Source of the DNA: Callorhinus ursinus
Taxonomy: Eukaryota > Chordata > Mammalia > Carnivora > Otariidae
NCBI RefSeq assembly: GCF_003265705.1
Contig: NW_020313278.1
Location: 949,150 to 1,013,149, forward strand
Direction: 5' to 3'
Length of the DNA stretch: 64,000 nucleotides
Below are positions 40,963 to 53,610 of the stretch, one piece after another. Positions within the stretch are counted from its first letter, which is position 1. Every line of letters begins with the position of its first letter. Under the pieces are notes generated by a model. It saw only the letters and a list, made by a program, of their open reading frames with translations, did no database searches and had not been told where the DNA came from. The translations under genes and the position numbers were made by a program.

Positions 40963-42049
40963 TCTTCTTGTGTTGAAATAAGCTTTGTGGTGTGGCGCTT
41001 TCCTCCTTCATCTTTCCCTAAGAGGGCTAAATGAAAATAGAATTGACAGGTGATAAAAATGGTATGATGCCCTTTAAGTCCTTATTTTTGAGATCTCTTG
41101 ATACCAAATCCCTTTATAACATGCTGTCTTACTTCAGTGTGGCCATTTTAGACTGTACGTAAAGTGAAACTGAGCAGGATGTGCTGAAAATTGATGGGCC
41201 CGGTGGTGAGTGAGTGACATAGAAACAAATGGTCAGAGAAAGCCTGTTCCACCTTGAGACCAGTAGTAGAATTTCATTTCCTTAAAATTTGACTTTCTGG
41301 AGCTGGTTTGTGACTCTCCATTTTGCAAAAAACTATTACTGACCTTTGAGAGTTTGTTCAAAACACCAAAGTATGGATTACAATTAGAAACCCTAAGTCT
41401 TAAGTTTTATTCTTTAGTTTTTGCTATAAGGAGCAGTAACCTCAGTCATTCCTAACACCATTTGTAGATTCTGTTTGTAAATTTTTGTGAAAGACATTTT
41501 CTTCTGTATAACTTTTCGGGAAGGGATGTTTTGATTGCAGGTAAGCAGAAATTACAAGTCAGGCTTCAGTGGTGTGGACATGGATTGGCTCCTATCTGAC
41601 TCGAAGGTTGAGGGTAGGATTGACTTCATTCAGTGGCTCAAACTGTCCTGCTCTGTAGTCTCTTGGCCAGAATTGGGTCACATGCTTACTCAGAACCAGT
41701 GTCATAGCTACCGTTTGGGGCTATGTGGATTAAATTAGGACTAAACCACATGTTCCACCCTTTGAGTAAATGTGGAGGAAGCTCACCCCAGAGCTGTCCA
41801 AACAGCAACTTGGGAGTACCTTTAGGAGAGGGAGGATGAGGATTGGATGCCAGGCAAATGGGGTTGCTACAGTTTTTCCCTGGCTCCTGTCCTTCCTGTG
41901 TGTGCTAGGTGAAAATTAAGTAATTATCTGAGAAGCTAGAAGTTGATGCCTATTTTTGGATAATACATTGTCAGGGAATGCATGAGTCGTTTTCTCAAAA
42001 CAGTTGGAAAATGGATTTACTTTGCCTACAATTTAGATCTTTGTTCCTT

Positions 42050-42256
42050 TTTTCTTTTTTTTTTTAAAAGATTTTATTTATTTATTTGACAGGGAGAGAG
42101 GCAGTGAGAGAGGGAACACAAGCAGGGGGAGTGGGAGAGGGAGAAGCAGGCTTCCCGCAGAGCAGGGAGCCCGATGCGGGGCCGGATCCCAGGACCCTGG
42201 GATCATGACCTGAGCCGAAGGCAGACGCTTAACGACTGAGCCACCCATGTGCCCCT
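42050..42256 (-). mobile_element. SINEC
   Basis: Full-length minus-strand copy. AGATCTTTGTT is duplicated. Confidence 0.94.
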
Positions 42257-43706
42257 CAGATCTTTGTTTCTAATGAAACATTTTTAATACTTTTTTCCCT
42301 GTGGCAGACTGGGTGACTAATGCGGATTGAATTTCTAAGTTAAACTATTTTGTAGTCATTAGTATTCTTTGGAAATGTTGCTTTGATCTAGCAATGTGCT
42401 CTTAGAGTTTATAGATCCTCTAAGGAGGATGGGGGGGATGGTTTCTCTTTTGCTGGGGAAGAACTACATTCTAGGAGGAATCTCTCAACTTATCTAACTT
42501 TGGGCAAGGCCCTGTGAGCCTCTCAGTTCCAGTTCCTAGTTTAAGAAATTGGATGTCTGCTCTGGCCAACTCACATAAGGTTTGTGAGTATCGAAAAGCT
42601 ATAAATGGTTCTTCGATTCTTTGTCTTAATCTTGTCTGTGTATCATGTAAGAAAGCTCCGCATTTGGTCTCCATCTCAGAAATCAGGTGATGCTGTGCCT
42701 GTTGTCCCTTGACAGTGGTGAGAGGATTAGACTTCTAAAAATCTGGAATTCCATTTTAGCTGCTTCTATAAAAACAGTTTTTTAAAAAACGTAAGAAACA
42801 TGGGACATCTACTGTGACTTGGCTGCATCAGTTTGTTTCTTGAACAGGGAAATGAATGTGTTGTGCTTAAAGGTTAGATTGACATTTTGATGCCCTTGGG
42901 GTTTGCCTAACCTTCTAGCTTATGGCCCTATTCCACAATGGCTTTGGCTTCAGTAAAATAGTTTTGGACGTACAACTGTCCCCACAGTTTTTGTGCTCTG
43001 CATTTCTAGAATTTGGATGTCTATTTGTCAAGGTTCAGATGTATTTACAGCAGTCTTTGGCAGAGAGCCTTCAGAAAGCCATCCTTGTGTGTGTTTATTG
43101 TGCTGCTGTACAGTAAATCAGCCTATGGTCACATTAAAATCTAGCCTAGTCATGCCTAGGATTCTCCAATACGTATTCACATCTCTCCAGTTCAGGGTAT
43201 GATAGGAGAGTTTTATTTTCAGTCAAGTAACTGTTTAAAGTCCTAAACATAAGGACTGTATTTGAAATGCTTTTGTGTCAACATGAGATTTTCTCTTTAG
43301 GGAAGTAACTGAAATTGGATTAATCTGGGTGGTAAGGTAATTGGATTTGGCTTTCAGGATGTGCTGTGAATGGTATAAAACCAAATTATGCCCAGGCGGT
43401 GCAAAAGCAGGTACCCGAAGACCTTAAATGTCATATCTGCTTTTCTCTTCTTGTACCTTCTAATTTGTAAAAGTGTTTGGAATGCCTGATAAATTTAGTT
43501 TGTTCTTGGTTGGTTCTGATGTTGAGACTTGCTCAGAATTTCTGAGGAGAAAAGATTTGGTCAGTTACGTAAAAAAATTTTTTTTTGGTTGCGTAAATTT
43601 TAAAAGAGCATCACAACTCATTCAGATAACTGTCTTTGATCTAAACCAGGGAATATTGCATTTTCCAACTTTGTTCAAATCTGTGATTGAAGCATCACAC
43701 CCTCCC

Positions 43707-43797
43707 TTGGGGCATCTGGCTGGCTCAGTAGAGCGTGTGACTCTTGATTTTCAGGGTTGTGAGTTCAAGCCTCAGGGCGTGGAGCCTACTTAAAAAA
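43707..43797 (+). mobile_element. Short Can-SINE
   Basis: Truncated head; GTGAGTTCAAGCCTCAGGGC then GGAGCCTACTTAAAA. Confidence 0.83.
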
Positions 43798-44451
43798 AGC
43801 CTCAGGCCCTTGCAGATCTGATTTTTGGGACTTGTGTCCTCAAACCACAACGTAGCCAGCTTTCTTCCCTGGGTTGTCAGTTTTTTAAATAACCACCTCA
43901 GGTCGCCCCCTCCCTTTGGTTCTCTTGAGTTTTGTATCTAGTTGAGGGAGAAGGTTTTGCTGTCTGTTTGCCAGGTGTACCATTTACATGCCTGCTTCAT
44001 CCTGCTTTGCACTGCACAAGCCTGCTTTGGACTTGTTTCTTACAGTCCTTCTGTGCTTCCAACATTTCCCCTGTCTACTTCCAGTCTGGGCCTACTTCCA
44101 TTTGGGTCTTGAAAAAATAGATTTTCCTTGGTCATTCTGTTTGGAACCCACTTCTCCACTTATGAGCTTGAGTATAACAGTTCTTTCAGTTAGGGCAGGT
44201 TTGTAGAAACCTGGTTGCTTTGAGGTTCACATTTTGCATTTCTCCTTTCTGTGGTGCTATGGGATGGGCTTAGGTTTTGCTCGAAGCTTTGATTTCTCTT
44301 CGAATGCTTCCAGCTCTTTCAGAATCACTCTTCTAGGTAACAGCTTTGCCAAGGTCATCTTGAGTTTATATACCCCTAAGGCTGGCTTTATCTAAGTCTT
44401 TAAGAGATTGGAAAGTACTGTGTTATTCTTTTAAATGTTATTTACCTTTTT

Positions 44452-44589
44452 CTTAAAAAGATATATTTAGAGCACAAGTTGGGGGTGGGGAGAGGGAGAA
44501 GCAAACTCCCTGTTGAGCAGGGACCCTGAAATCATGACCTGAGCTGAAGGCAGAAGATGGCTTCACCGACTGAGCTACCCAGGCATCCC
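44452..44589 (-). mobile_element. SINEC, degraded
   Basis: A shortened minus-strand copy with CTACCCAGGCATCCC. GTTATTTACCTTT / GTTACTTACCTTT flanks it. Confidence 0.85.
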
Positions 44590-44789
44590 AGTGTTACTTA
44601 CCTTTAAAATGGAGTTCATGCCTGCTTTGTTTATGATGAAATGAGAAATCAGAAGCCATTGGTTCACATTGTAACTTGGCCATTATTTTAGTAATCAGAC
44701 AGAGAAATACTTCATTCCAAAGGTGCTTTTTATGTCTTTAGAATAAGAATAATCCACTTCTCAAAGTTGTGATGGAGTTGACTATTTTT

Positions 44790-44959
44790 TTTTAAGATTT
44801 TATTTATTTATTTGACAGAGACAGCGAGAGAGGGAACACAAGGGGGAGTGGGAGAGGGAGAAACAGGCTCCCTGCTCAGCAGGGACTTGATTCCGGGACC
44901 CTGAGATCATGACCTGATCCGAAGGCAGACGCTTAACAACTGAGCCACCCAGGCGCCCC
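44790..44959 (-). mobile_element. SINEC, first of a stacked pair
   Basis: Minus-strand copy. TGGAGTTGACTATTTTT (44773-44789) recurs as TGGAGCTGACTTTTTTT from 44960. Confidence 0.93.
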
Positions 44960-44976
44960 TGGAGCTGACTTTTTTT

Positions 44977-45164
44977 TTTTTTTTAAGATTTTATTTATTT
45001 ATTTGACAGACACAGCGAGAGAGGGAACACAAGCAGGGGGAGTGGGAGAGGGAGAAGCAGGCTTCCTGCTGAGCAGGGAGCCTGATGTGGGCTCGCTCCG
45101 AGGACCCTGGGACCATGACCTGAACCGAAGGCAGACTCTTAACGACTGAGCCACCCAGGCGTCC
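44977..45164 (-). mobile_element. SINEC, second of a stacked pair
   Basis: Minus-strand copy at the same target. A third target copy GCTGACTATTTTT lies at 45165-45177. Confidence 0.93.
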
Positions 45165-45325
45165 GCTGACTATTTTTAAGAGTGCTCCCATCTTCCATTT
45201 TTTTGTTTGGAAAAGTTTTTAGCAATAAGTCCTGATCATCTAAGGAATGGGCCTTGTGATAAAGTTCGGCTTGTGCTGCCCTCTTACAGTCTTGCTTAAT
45301 CAAATTCATGCAGCTTGGGATCCTT

Positions 45326-45497
45326 TTTTTTTTTAAAGATTTTATTTATTCATGAGAGAGAGAGAGAGAGAGAGAGGCAGAGGGAGAAGCAGGCTCCCAA
45401 GGAGCAGGGAGCCCGATGCGGGACTCGATCCCGGGATGCTGGGATCATGACCTGAGCCGAAGGTAGACGCTTAACCATCTGAGCCACCCAGGCGCCC
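45326..45497 (-). mobile_element. SINEC
   Basis: Minus-strand copy with an expanded GA tract. CAGCTTGGGATCCT is duplicated exactly. Confidence 0.95.
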
Positions 45498-45619
45498 CAG
45501 CTTGGGATCCTCTATACTGTATTATTGTTTCTTTCTGGAGCACAACTCTATTATTGCTTTTCCTTTCAGAGTCTTCTGAGTTACGTGTTTTAGATAAGGA
45601 ATTAAAAAACATGGCCCAG

Positions 45620-45811
45620 GGGCGCCTGGGTGGCTCAGTTGGTTAAGCAACTGCCTTCGGCTCAGGTCATGATCCTGGAATCCCAGGATCGAGTCCTGCA
45701 TCGGGCTCCCTGCTCAGCAGGGAGTCTGCTTCTCCCTCTGACCCTACCCCTCTCATGCTCTCTCTCTCTCATGCTCTCTCTCAAACAAATAAAATCTTTA
45801 AAAAAAAAAAA
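45620..45811 (+). mobile_element. SINEC
   Basis: Full-length plus-strand copy. GGCCCAG lies at both ends next to A-rich sequence. Confidence 0.93.
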
Positions 45812-46409
45812 AAAGGCCCAGAAAAGTAATAGAGGAATGATTCTTTGTGCTACAGAAGAATTCTTGCTCTTACAAAAAACCCAGGGATAAATGGAACTGT
45901 TGTCTTTAATGTCATTAAAGGTATACTTGTGAGTTTCTTTGAGCCTAGCAGTTCAACTAAAAATAAAGGGTAGTGACTTAAATTTCCTAATAGGTCAGGG
46001 ATCATTTGTTGAAAACGTGCGTTCTGTATATACAGGGGTAGTATTTATTTACAGGGAGACTGGAAGGCCAGTCTGAGAGATTTTTAAGGCAAGGTCTTTT
46101 GGGAATGTTTGAGTTATGGGAAACTGTTGGGAACTGGAAGCACAAAGAAAGTACATGTAGGGAAATGAATGTTTCCACTGTGCTGTTTGGTTTTGGTGTT
46201 GAGTAGTCAATCAGTTCTTCCTCTTGATTTCTAAAATGTTTGCTGCTGCCTTCAGTGTGTTCCCAGTTCTGGGTACTGAACCTGTCAGTAGGAGTGCATC
46301 CCCAAAATGACATGGTAAATGCAGGTAGCCTGAGTGATCTGTAATATTTAGTCATCTGTTGAATGATAAGATGCTCCTACTTAGAATTCATTGTGAGAAT
46401 TCTCGTTTC

Positions 46410-46680
46410 TGCAGGAGAGTAGAGCTTAGTGGTAAGAACCACAGACTCTGGAGCAAAATTTCAGCTCTTGTATATATTCTGTGACCTTGCTAGAGTTACT
46501 AAGTGCTCAGTAGCTGTTTCCTCTTTGCAATAGGGGGATCCCTAGTACCACTTTCAAGGTCTTTTTTTTATTTGAGCAATCTATACACCAGTGGCGGGCT
46601 CGAACTCATGACCCCAAAATCAGCAGCCCCATGCTCTATCACTGAGCCAGCCAGGTGCCCCTCAAGGTCTTCTTGCTACC
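46410..46680 (+). mobile_element. MIR remnant split by short SINE
   Basis: TAGAGCTTAGTGGTAAGAAC, CTGTGACCTTGCTAGAGTTA and TAGGGGGATCCCTAGTACCA. Interrupted at 46566-46662. Confidence 0.7.
46566..46662 (-). mobile_element. Short Can-SINE inside MIR
   Basis: GGGCTCGAACTCATGACC and GAGCCAGCCAGGTGCCCC. TCAAGGTCTT is duplicated on both sides. Confidence 0.88.
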
Positions 46681-46829
46681 TTTTTTCTCAGGTGAAGCAG
46701 AGTATAGTACTAATACACATTTAATAATTTACCCATCATTAGTATTATTAAACAGGCTAGCAAGATTTTTAAGGGAATAACATTTTAAAAATGGTAACTT
46801 GGCTTTCTATTTAAAATTACTATTTTTGG

Positions 46830-46945
46830 GGGGCACCTGGCTGGCTCAGTCAGAAGAGCATGCAACTTTTGATCCTCAGGGTTGTAAGTTCGAGTCCCAC
46901 GTTGGGGGTAGAGATTACTTAAATAAACCTAAAAAAAATAAAAAT
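46830..46945 (+). mobile_element. Short Can-SINE
   Basis: GTAAGTTCGAGTCCCACGTT and GGGGTAGAGATTACTTAAAT. Lies 260 bp before exon 3, the SINE nearest to a coding exon. Confidence 0.87.
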
Positions 46946-47201
46946 TTTATTTTTTTTTTTAAAGAACAAGGCAAAAGCTCTAGGACTATGTGATGTGTTA
47001 ACCCTGAATTTAGACCACTGAGATTAAATGCCATGTGTAACACTTCAAATGTAGATGAAATACAGTTTAGTTTAATGGATTACCCCATACTTCATGATTC
47101 TCATTCTGGTTAACTTGTAAAATGGTTTTCTTTTAGAAGAGAATGCAGCCTGGCTCTACTGATCATCATGTATCTTTTTTCTTGTTCTTTTTTCCTAACA
47201 G

Positions 47202-47477
47202 AAAGCGTGGATACTCATCAACGAAGTTTTGATATTGGAATTCAGATTGGCTATCAGCGACGCAATAAGGATGTGTTGGCTTGGGTTAAAAAACGCAGAA
47301 GAACTATTCGTAGAGAAGATTTGATCAGCTTCCTGTGTGGGAAAGTTCCTCCACCACGAAACTCTAGAGCTCCCCCAAGACTGACTGTAGTGTCCCCTAA
47401 CCGAGCTACTTCAACGGAAACTAGCTCATCTGTAGAGACTGATTTGCAACCCTTCCGGGAAGCCATAGCTCTGCATG
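47202..47477 (+). CDS. HAPSTR1: HAPSTR1 coding exon 3 (residues 103-194)
   Basis: A 276-nt exon, phase 1 at both ends, with acceptor TTTTTTCCTAACAG and donor CATG|GTAAAG. It encodes ESVDTHQRSFDIGIQIGYQR and the following core, then a strongly basic patch KKRRRTIRRED (residues 132-142), which could be a nuclear localisation or binding surface (inference). After FLCGK comes a Pro/Ser/Thr-rich, probably disordered stretch (PPPRNSRAPPRLTVVSPNRA) and a Ser/Glu-rich segment ending at LH. It is the conserved heart of the UPF0472 family. It is separated from exon 2 by 10.8 kb and from exon 4 by 12.1 kb. Confidence 0.96.
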
Positions 47478-50400
47478 GTAAAGCCGTTTAAACATATTTC
47501 TTTGGAAAAATGGTTAAGAGTGTGCCTGTGGACCCATTTTCACATTTAGGTTTAGATCCAGATATATTGTCTGTGTTTTGTCTATTATAGTAACTACGTG
47601 CTCTAGAAATGTTTAAGTAGAATGTAAGCTAAGAACTTAACGTGGGCAATTTTTGAATGTTAGCTAGCCCATCCTAAAAAATGTTTTTAGAAAGCTAGTT
47701 TGAGCTTATCAGTGTCACAAATAACAGAATCTTTTGCAACGTTGATTAGACCTTACTGCTTTACACTTACTATTGTACATGTTTTCTTACTATTCTGAGT
47801 CAAAGAGGAAGTTCTTGTGTGTTAAGAATTCTGTTACATTACTGACTGCCCGGAGAGCCTGGTCAGTGGCAGGCAAGCGAGGCAGGTAATTGTTGGGCTG
47901 TTATCGTGGAACTCCCTTTGACACTCTTGAGTTACTGAGTGTGCCTGTAAAGGGGGTGAGAGTTGATGACCCAAGTGGGAATGAACAGATGTAAGAATAA
48001 GTGACTTTGCTTACGTCTGTTGTCCCTTAGGTCCTTGCTTTGATAGTCAGGACTGTCAGGACAGTCTGTCACCATCTCCCCAGGCTAGACCTGCCAGACC
48101 TCAGGGCTTTATTAAGTATTACTGAAGAAGCCTGGGGGTGTGTAGTCAACAAGTCTGTTGTTGTTTGTCCCTCTCTAATACAGATTTACAAGTAGAGCTG
48201 GAAGAGGTATTTACATGATATTTAATATTGCTGTAAAAATAAAAGAACAACAAAGTAATGAGACTTTTAGTTGGAACTGAACAGGAAACATGCATGATGC
48301 AGGTGATAGGAGAGAAGTAATTAGTGAGTTAGGTCAGGAGGCCTGTTGAAAGTGAACATTTCTGGACCGTAGTATAGGTCATCTAAAACTAAGTAACCTG
48401 GTGTTAAAAAGGGTGGGATAGAAATGCAGAGGGCTTCTATATCCTTGAAGCTTTAAGGCTTGTACAGATTCTTGTTCTCTTTGGCAGACCCTGATTCTTT
48501 ACCTAAAACCCTAATCAGATCATGGGGTTGAAAATGTTTTTTCCTCCTGATAGTTTATGATAAGTTGAAAACACAAACATTTATTGCAAGAAAATCCCTG
48601 ATGTGTGGATGCAGTACTTAGGACTGCTGGCTGTTTCTAATGTAGGGGAATAGTCATGCCATCAGAACTTCTCAAACTCAGGCAAAAACAAGGTTGATCT
48701 GTTCTTACTCAGTTACAGATTTCACCTCTTTCACCATTAAGTTTGGAACAAATGACTGGAAGTGTGTGTAGTGTCAGGTGACCAGCCTGTCCACAACGGT
48801 ATGGCTGGATGTGGTTGTCTCTAAGCATTCTGATTTTCTTTGTTGTTAGGTGCATTTATGATTCATTCCATACCTCTCTCGTTAGTTTTTTTTCTGTATC
48901 ATACTATACTTTAGAAGATAGTTTTAAGACACACAAATGCCACTCCTATTATAAAATCTTAGGGCAGTTGTATATCCTTGTAAAAAGTGCCAGGTTTCCC
49001 CCCCTGCCCCCCCCCCTTTTTTTTTTTGACTGTTAAGCTTGTGATTTGTTCTTTTCCTGAATTTTTGGAGTTCTAGTAACACTGTAGTTTTAAGAAGAGA
49101 CTTTATAATCTTGACTTATATTTAAATTGTGAGGTTCAAGAAAGTTTAAGGCTGTGTAGAAAAGTAATCTTTCCCTTCAGTAGATCTCAAGTAGCACCGG
49201 TCCAGGATATACTGGAGACTCTGTGTACTCTTAACTCCTAAGGTTCCTACACTGAATTCCCGTAGTTAAAACACTGTTGTGGTCAAGTAATATGGCCCCT
49301 TGGAAGAGTATACAGAAACATAAATTACACTGAGTTTTGTGCTTAGTGGTTTTAGAGAACATCAGTATATTGAGGAGAATGCTAGTCTGGTTTGAGTGTT
49401 TAAAGTAATTTGAATGATTTCTAGTGATAGGGCATTGTTGACTAAATTATAAAACAGATTAATGACCAACTTTGTAACCAGGTGGCTTTGTGATCTGAGT
49501 TCCTGGATAGTCTGTAAATTGAAGTGAAAACTGCCCAGATGATCTTCTAAAATGTATTTGGAGACATCTTCAGTAGGGTACATTCTTGTCAGATTTAGTT
49601 GCATATAAATGCATATAATTGCTTAGCCAGATCTGTGAAATGTAGTTGAAGTCAAATTGAAGTTCTTAAGGATCTGCATTGGAAGGAGAGTCTAAATTCA
49701 TGAGGTTTTGGACTACAAGGTGGGGAGGGGGATATAGGAAAAGAGTTGCATGTTGAAGTATACTTACCAAGTTTTTAAAGAGCAAACATGAGTGTAGAAG
49801 CTCACATCATCCTATATCTCTTTTTATGAGAGGACAGTTTTCCCCCATAGTTTTTCTTAATCAGCTCCTGAATACTCACCATTACCAAACACACCTACAT
49901 ACATCTAAAATATGCATTTTATTTGAAGAAAAATGGCAAAGATGTAAGATACTTGTAGAACATTTATTTCCTTAGACACTGAGGGTGTGATAATGAGTAA
50001 GATCTTCTGATTAGTACCTTTTCAGCCTCGGACTTAACAAAATTTCAGTCATACATACATTAGTTAATGGTTATCCAGCAGTTTCAGTCAAATCCGTTGG
50101 TTATTGAGGCTTAAAGAATATCATCATCCAGTGCTTTATTTGGCACTGGTCTGCAATATAGGTTGCTTTTTTTCCTGTGTACCATGGGATCTAGTCATTT
50201 GGATATTAAACTTCCCAAGAAGTCAGAGAAATACATAAGTGTGTGCTCACCTGATTTTTGTCCTTGCCTTGTTAATCCTTGTCTTAAAATAAGAACATCA
50301 AAAAGTTATCAAGTGCTGAATTAGTACCTGCCACCTGTTTTTAATGTAACAGAAGATTTCAGATGGACCTAAAGTCCTCTGGACTGTTTTGTGGTTCTCA

Positions 50401-51079
50401 GTCTCCCTTTCTCATTCTACCTCTCAGGCATCTTTTCTCATTTGGAGCTTTTCTTTTCTTCATTATTATTATTTTTTTTTTTTCTTCATATGCTCTTTCA
50501 GCCTCGATCTTTCCTCAGGCTCTTTCACTGACTTAGATTACACTCTCCAGGTCTGAAGCCCTAACCACCTGCTGCAAGGCCCCGTACTTATAGGCCCCTG
50601 TTCCTGACTGCCTGGTGCATGTGCTCCATTGTCCTCTGGCAGATGTCCATACCACAGCATCCCTGCATCTGTCTCACATAGATGTCTGTAGTCCCTTCCA
50701 GCCCTGTTAGCAAATACCCGTCTTTTCCTCATTGAGCCATTCAGATGGATATATGTCTGTGCTATATCTGGAAGAGTATAAATGAAGAGTGAGTGCTTCC
50801 TTTTCTGTTGAGGCCAACACATACTTGGACAATTTATTTTAATGGCATGAACGTGGTATGTGTAAGATATTCTAGGGGCAGAAAGGGACATTTTACTACG
50901 CAGCCTGGCTGTGCGTTAAGGCTTTTTGGAGGATATGAGGACTGGGCTCCTGGAATAATCTGCTTCCTGCTCTTGCGTCCTGGCCCTGGGATGACCCAGT
51001 CGCCAGTCCATGTTTCTTGGGGCCACTGGAGTAATCTTTTCCCATCTTGTCACTTCCCTGAAAAATAACTTTTGTTTAC

Positions 51080-51400
51080 AGCTGATAGGTTGCAGTCAGA
51101 ACTCAGCATGGCGTTGCAAGGCCCTTCTGATTGGGTCTTGACCTTGGGTCAGATACCTTAGCCATACTGTCTCATCTGTGGAACATCTCCATGCTCTTTT
51201 CCCAGATCTTTCCCTCTGCCTGCTCAGACTTAAAGATGGATCAAGCGCCTCTTCCAAAATGAAGCTTTCTTGCAGATCTCCCTTCTGAAGCCTTCCTTGA
51301 GCTGTTCGTCTGTTCTCCCCTTGTGGCTGTCCCTCCCAATAGATTGGGGCTACCTGAGGGCAGGGCCTTGTCTTAAAGCTTCTGGCTTTAACAGAACTGG
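51080..51400 (+). mobile_element. L2 fragment
   Basis: GAAGCCTTCCTTGAGCTGTT and GATTGGGGCTACCTGAGGGC match the L2 3' pattern. Confidence 0.5.
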
Positions 51401-51639
51401 CAAAGAACCTGGTGTAGATGTGTTCTGAGTTAACAGAGTTCAGAGGTCTGTTATGTGTATGGATACAACACAGTGGGGCCAGAGAACCTTTAGGAAGAGT
51501 TGAGGATCACAGATCTCGGGATGAGTGCAGTGAGGGTAGAAGGAATGGTGTGTACCTTAGGAGAGCTACGAAGGAAACTCCTTAAATTAGAACTACTAAG
51601 ACTTTGAACGGGGCTTGATGATGATGCACCATTACAGCT

Positions 51640-51835
51640 ATGTTAGTGTTTACTTTGTGCCAACATTCTGCTAAGGAAGTTCTCATTTAATCCTGCACTT
51701 GCCTTGCGTTATTGCCATTTTGTTGATGAAGAGAGGGGGCTTATTTGGCTTCGATGGAACAGATTAGTAAGTGGTAGAATAGATACTCCAGATCTGCCTG
51801 TCTCCAAGTGCATGCTCTTAACCATTGTGCCTCCA
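51640..51835 (+). mobile_element. MIR remnant
   Basis: TTACTTTGTGCCAACATTCT, CTCATTTAATCCTGCACTTG and ATGCTCTTAACCATTGTGCC in MIR order. Confidence 0.75.
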
Positions 51836-52848
51836 TATTTATACATTTGTGGTCCCTCCCCCATGGGTCTGGGGGTTGGGTAGGAAAGAAGATTTTTCTT
51901 CTCTAAAGACATCAGACAATATATGCATTTTCTGTCTGTCTCAGGTTTCTCGCCATAAGTGAATCTCGTTAAGTAGGCTTGAAGTGAATGGTTCATGACT
52001 TGTATTTCTGGTTCACTTTAGTAGAAAGAGTAGTTAGGCTTTTTTGTAGGTAGACTATATTCTCAGTATGACCTTGGGCAAGATGGTTAACTTTTCCAAG
52101 GCTCTCCTCCTTTGTGGAAGGTGGTATACTTTGTAAGGTGTTAGATTGAGAGAAACTAAGCAAAGTACCTACCTACCCTTTCACAACACTGTTTTTTACC
52201 TTGAGAGAAGGGGGACTTTTGATTAGTTCCAAGTCCTATGAGTGCCCTCTTTGCCTCTGGGTGGCATTTCACTGCAAAAGTAGACCTGGAACTCGGGTAG
52301 CCTCTGAAGATACTTTTTTCCCCCTCCCTTTTCAGTAAAGGGTGGCCTTTTAAATTACGTATGTCACTACAGAGGGGAAGGATAATGTAAAACTTACTGT
52401 TAATTACTTATGTTACTTGCTAGGATCTGGAGCTTTTTTTTTTTTTTTCATTTTTCATGTTGATATAATGAAGTTGGTGCTTTTCTCTTTCTGCTGGATG
52501 GACAGATTCTCAGTTGACTTGCCCAAGCTAGTGTTGTGTCTGGAAAGCCTTAGATTGAAATCTGGTCTCCTCGTTCTGAGTTTTGTTCATTATTGAGGAA
52601 GGGGTTAGGTGAAAAGGGTCCAGGGTAGGAATGGGGCATGTGTTCATGGAAGGGAAGTGAGAGACCAGGCTGAGAGGAGCAGTTGGATGCCAAGGCAGAC
52701 TTCACTCTTTTGATACCTTATTTAAAGCCTCCTCACTCACATCCTCTCATAGATGGTCTTTGTAGGTTCCTGGCTACGGTTCAAACTGTTCCTATACAAA
52801 TCAGAAACACTTGGTTTTAGTTCCAAAAGTCATTTTGATGACATTTTT

Positions 52849-53030
52849 TTTTTTTTAAGATTTTATTATTTGACAGAGACCGCGAGAGAGGGAACACAAG
52901 CAGGGGGAGTGGGAGAGGGAGAAGCAGGTTTCCTGCTGAGCAGGAGCCCGATGCGGGGCTCGATCCCAGGACTCTGGGATCATGACCTGGGCCAAAGGCA
53001 GACACTTAGCGACTGAGCCACCCAGGTGCC
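52849..53030 (-). mobile_element. SINEC, the only one in intron 3
   Basis: Full-length minus-strand copy. CATTTTGATGACATT is duplicated exactly on both sides. Confidence 0.95.
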
Positions 53031-53529
53031 CCATTTTGATGACATTCTTGACTGAGGTACTAGGAACCAACCTCACTAGGCCTGGGTTGTCCCTTCTGTA
53101 AAATTCCATCCATTCACACTCACAGGCCCCTAGCACGCAGGGTGTGGTGTCATAATAGGCGCTGGTGGGAATTGCTGTCATTGGCACTTGGCTTTAGGAT
53201 CTCACTTTGCCCAGTTTTAAGTTCCTTTCGTGTTTAAATTCACTAGTGTAAGTACTGAAAGGGGCTTAGGCAGGCTAGCCTTTAGTGTGACCCTGGAGAA
53301 TTTCAAACAAAGGAAAGAAACAAAGTTTGTTGTTTTAAAGAAAGCACTTAGTGAGTTAATACAACAGCTCCTAAGTATTGAAGTCTGCCATCTGAACCCT
53401 TTTTAGTTTGAAACCCTCCCTTTTGGTGGATGTGGTGTTACTAGTTCTCATTTCTGCAGTTCAAATCCTTCTGTGGCAGTGGTGGTGATTTAAAAATAAA
53501 GTATATATTGTCATTTTGTAGCCTTTTCT

Positions 53530-53610
53530 AGTGCCCAGCATTTACTGAACACTAAACACTAAGCACTGTTTATTAGAGGCTAGTGGTAGGGGCCTGTGAT
53601 ATAAAGATGA
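53530..53610 (+). mobile_element. L2 fragment
   Basis: CATTTACTGAACACTAAACA and GCCTGTGATATAAAGATGAG echo the L2 3' start. Confidence 0.4.

Larger units (their letters stand above)
36375..47201 (+). other. HAPSTR1: HAPSTR1 intron 2
   Basis: A 10.8-kb GT-AG intron. It holds 12 SINEC copies, an L1 remnant near 37.9-38.3 kb, a MIR near 46.4 kb and a 7SK retropseudogene at 40.7-41.0 kb. The stretches 36375-37700, 38300-39885, 41000-42045, 42260-43700 and 45812-46400 are unique-looking AT-rich sequence in which I see no gene or recognisable repeat. Confidence 0.9.
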
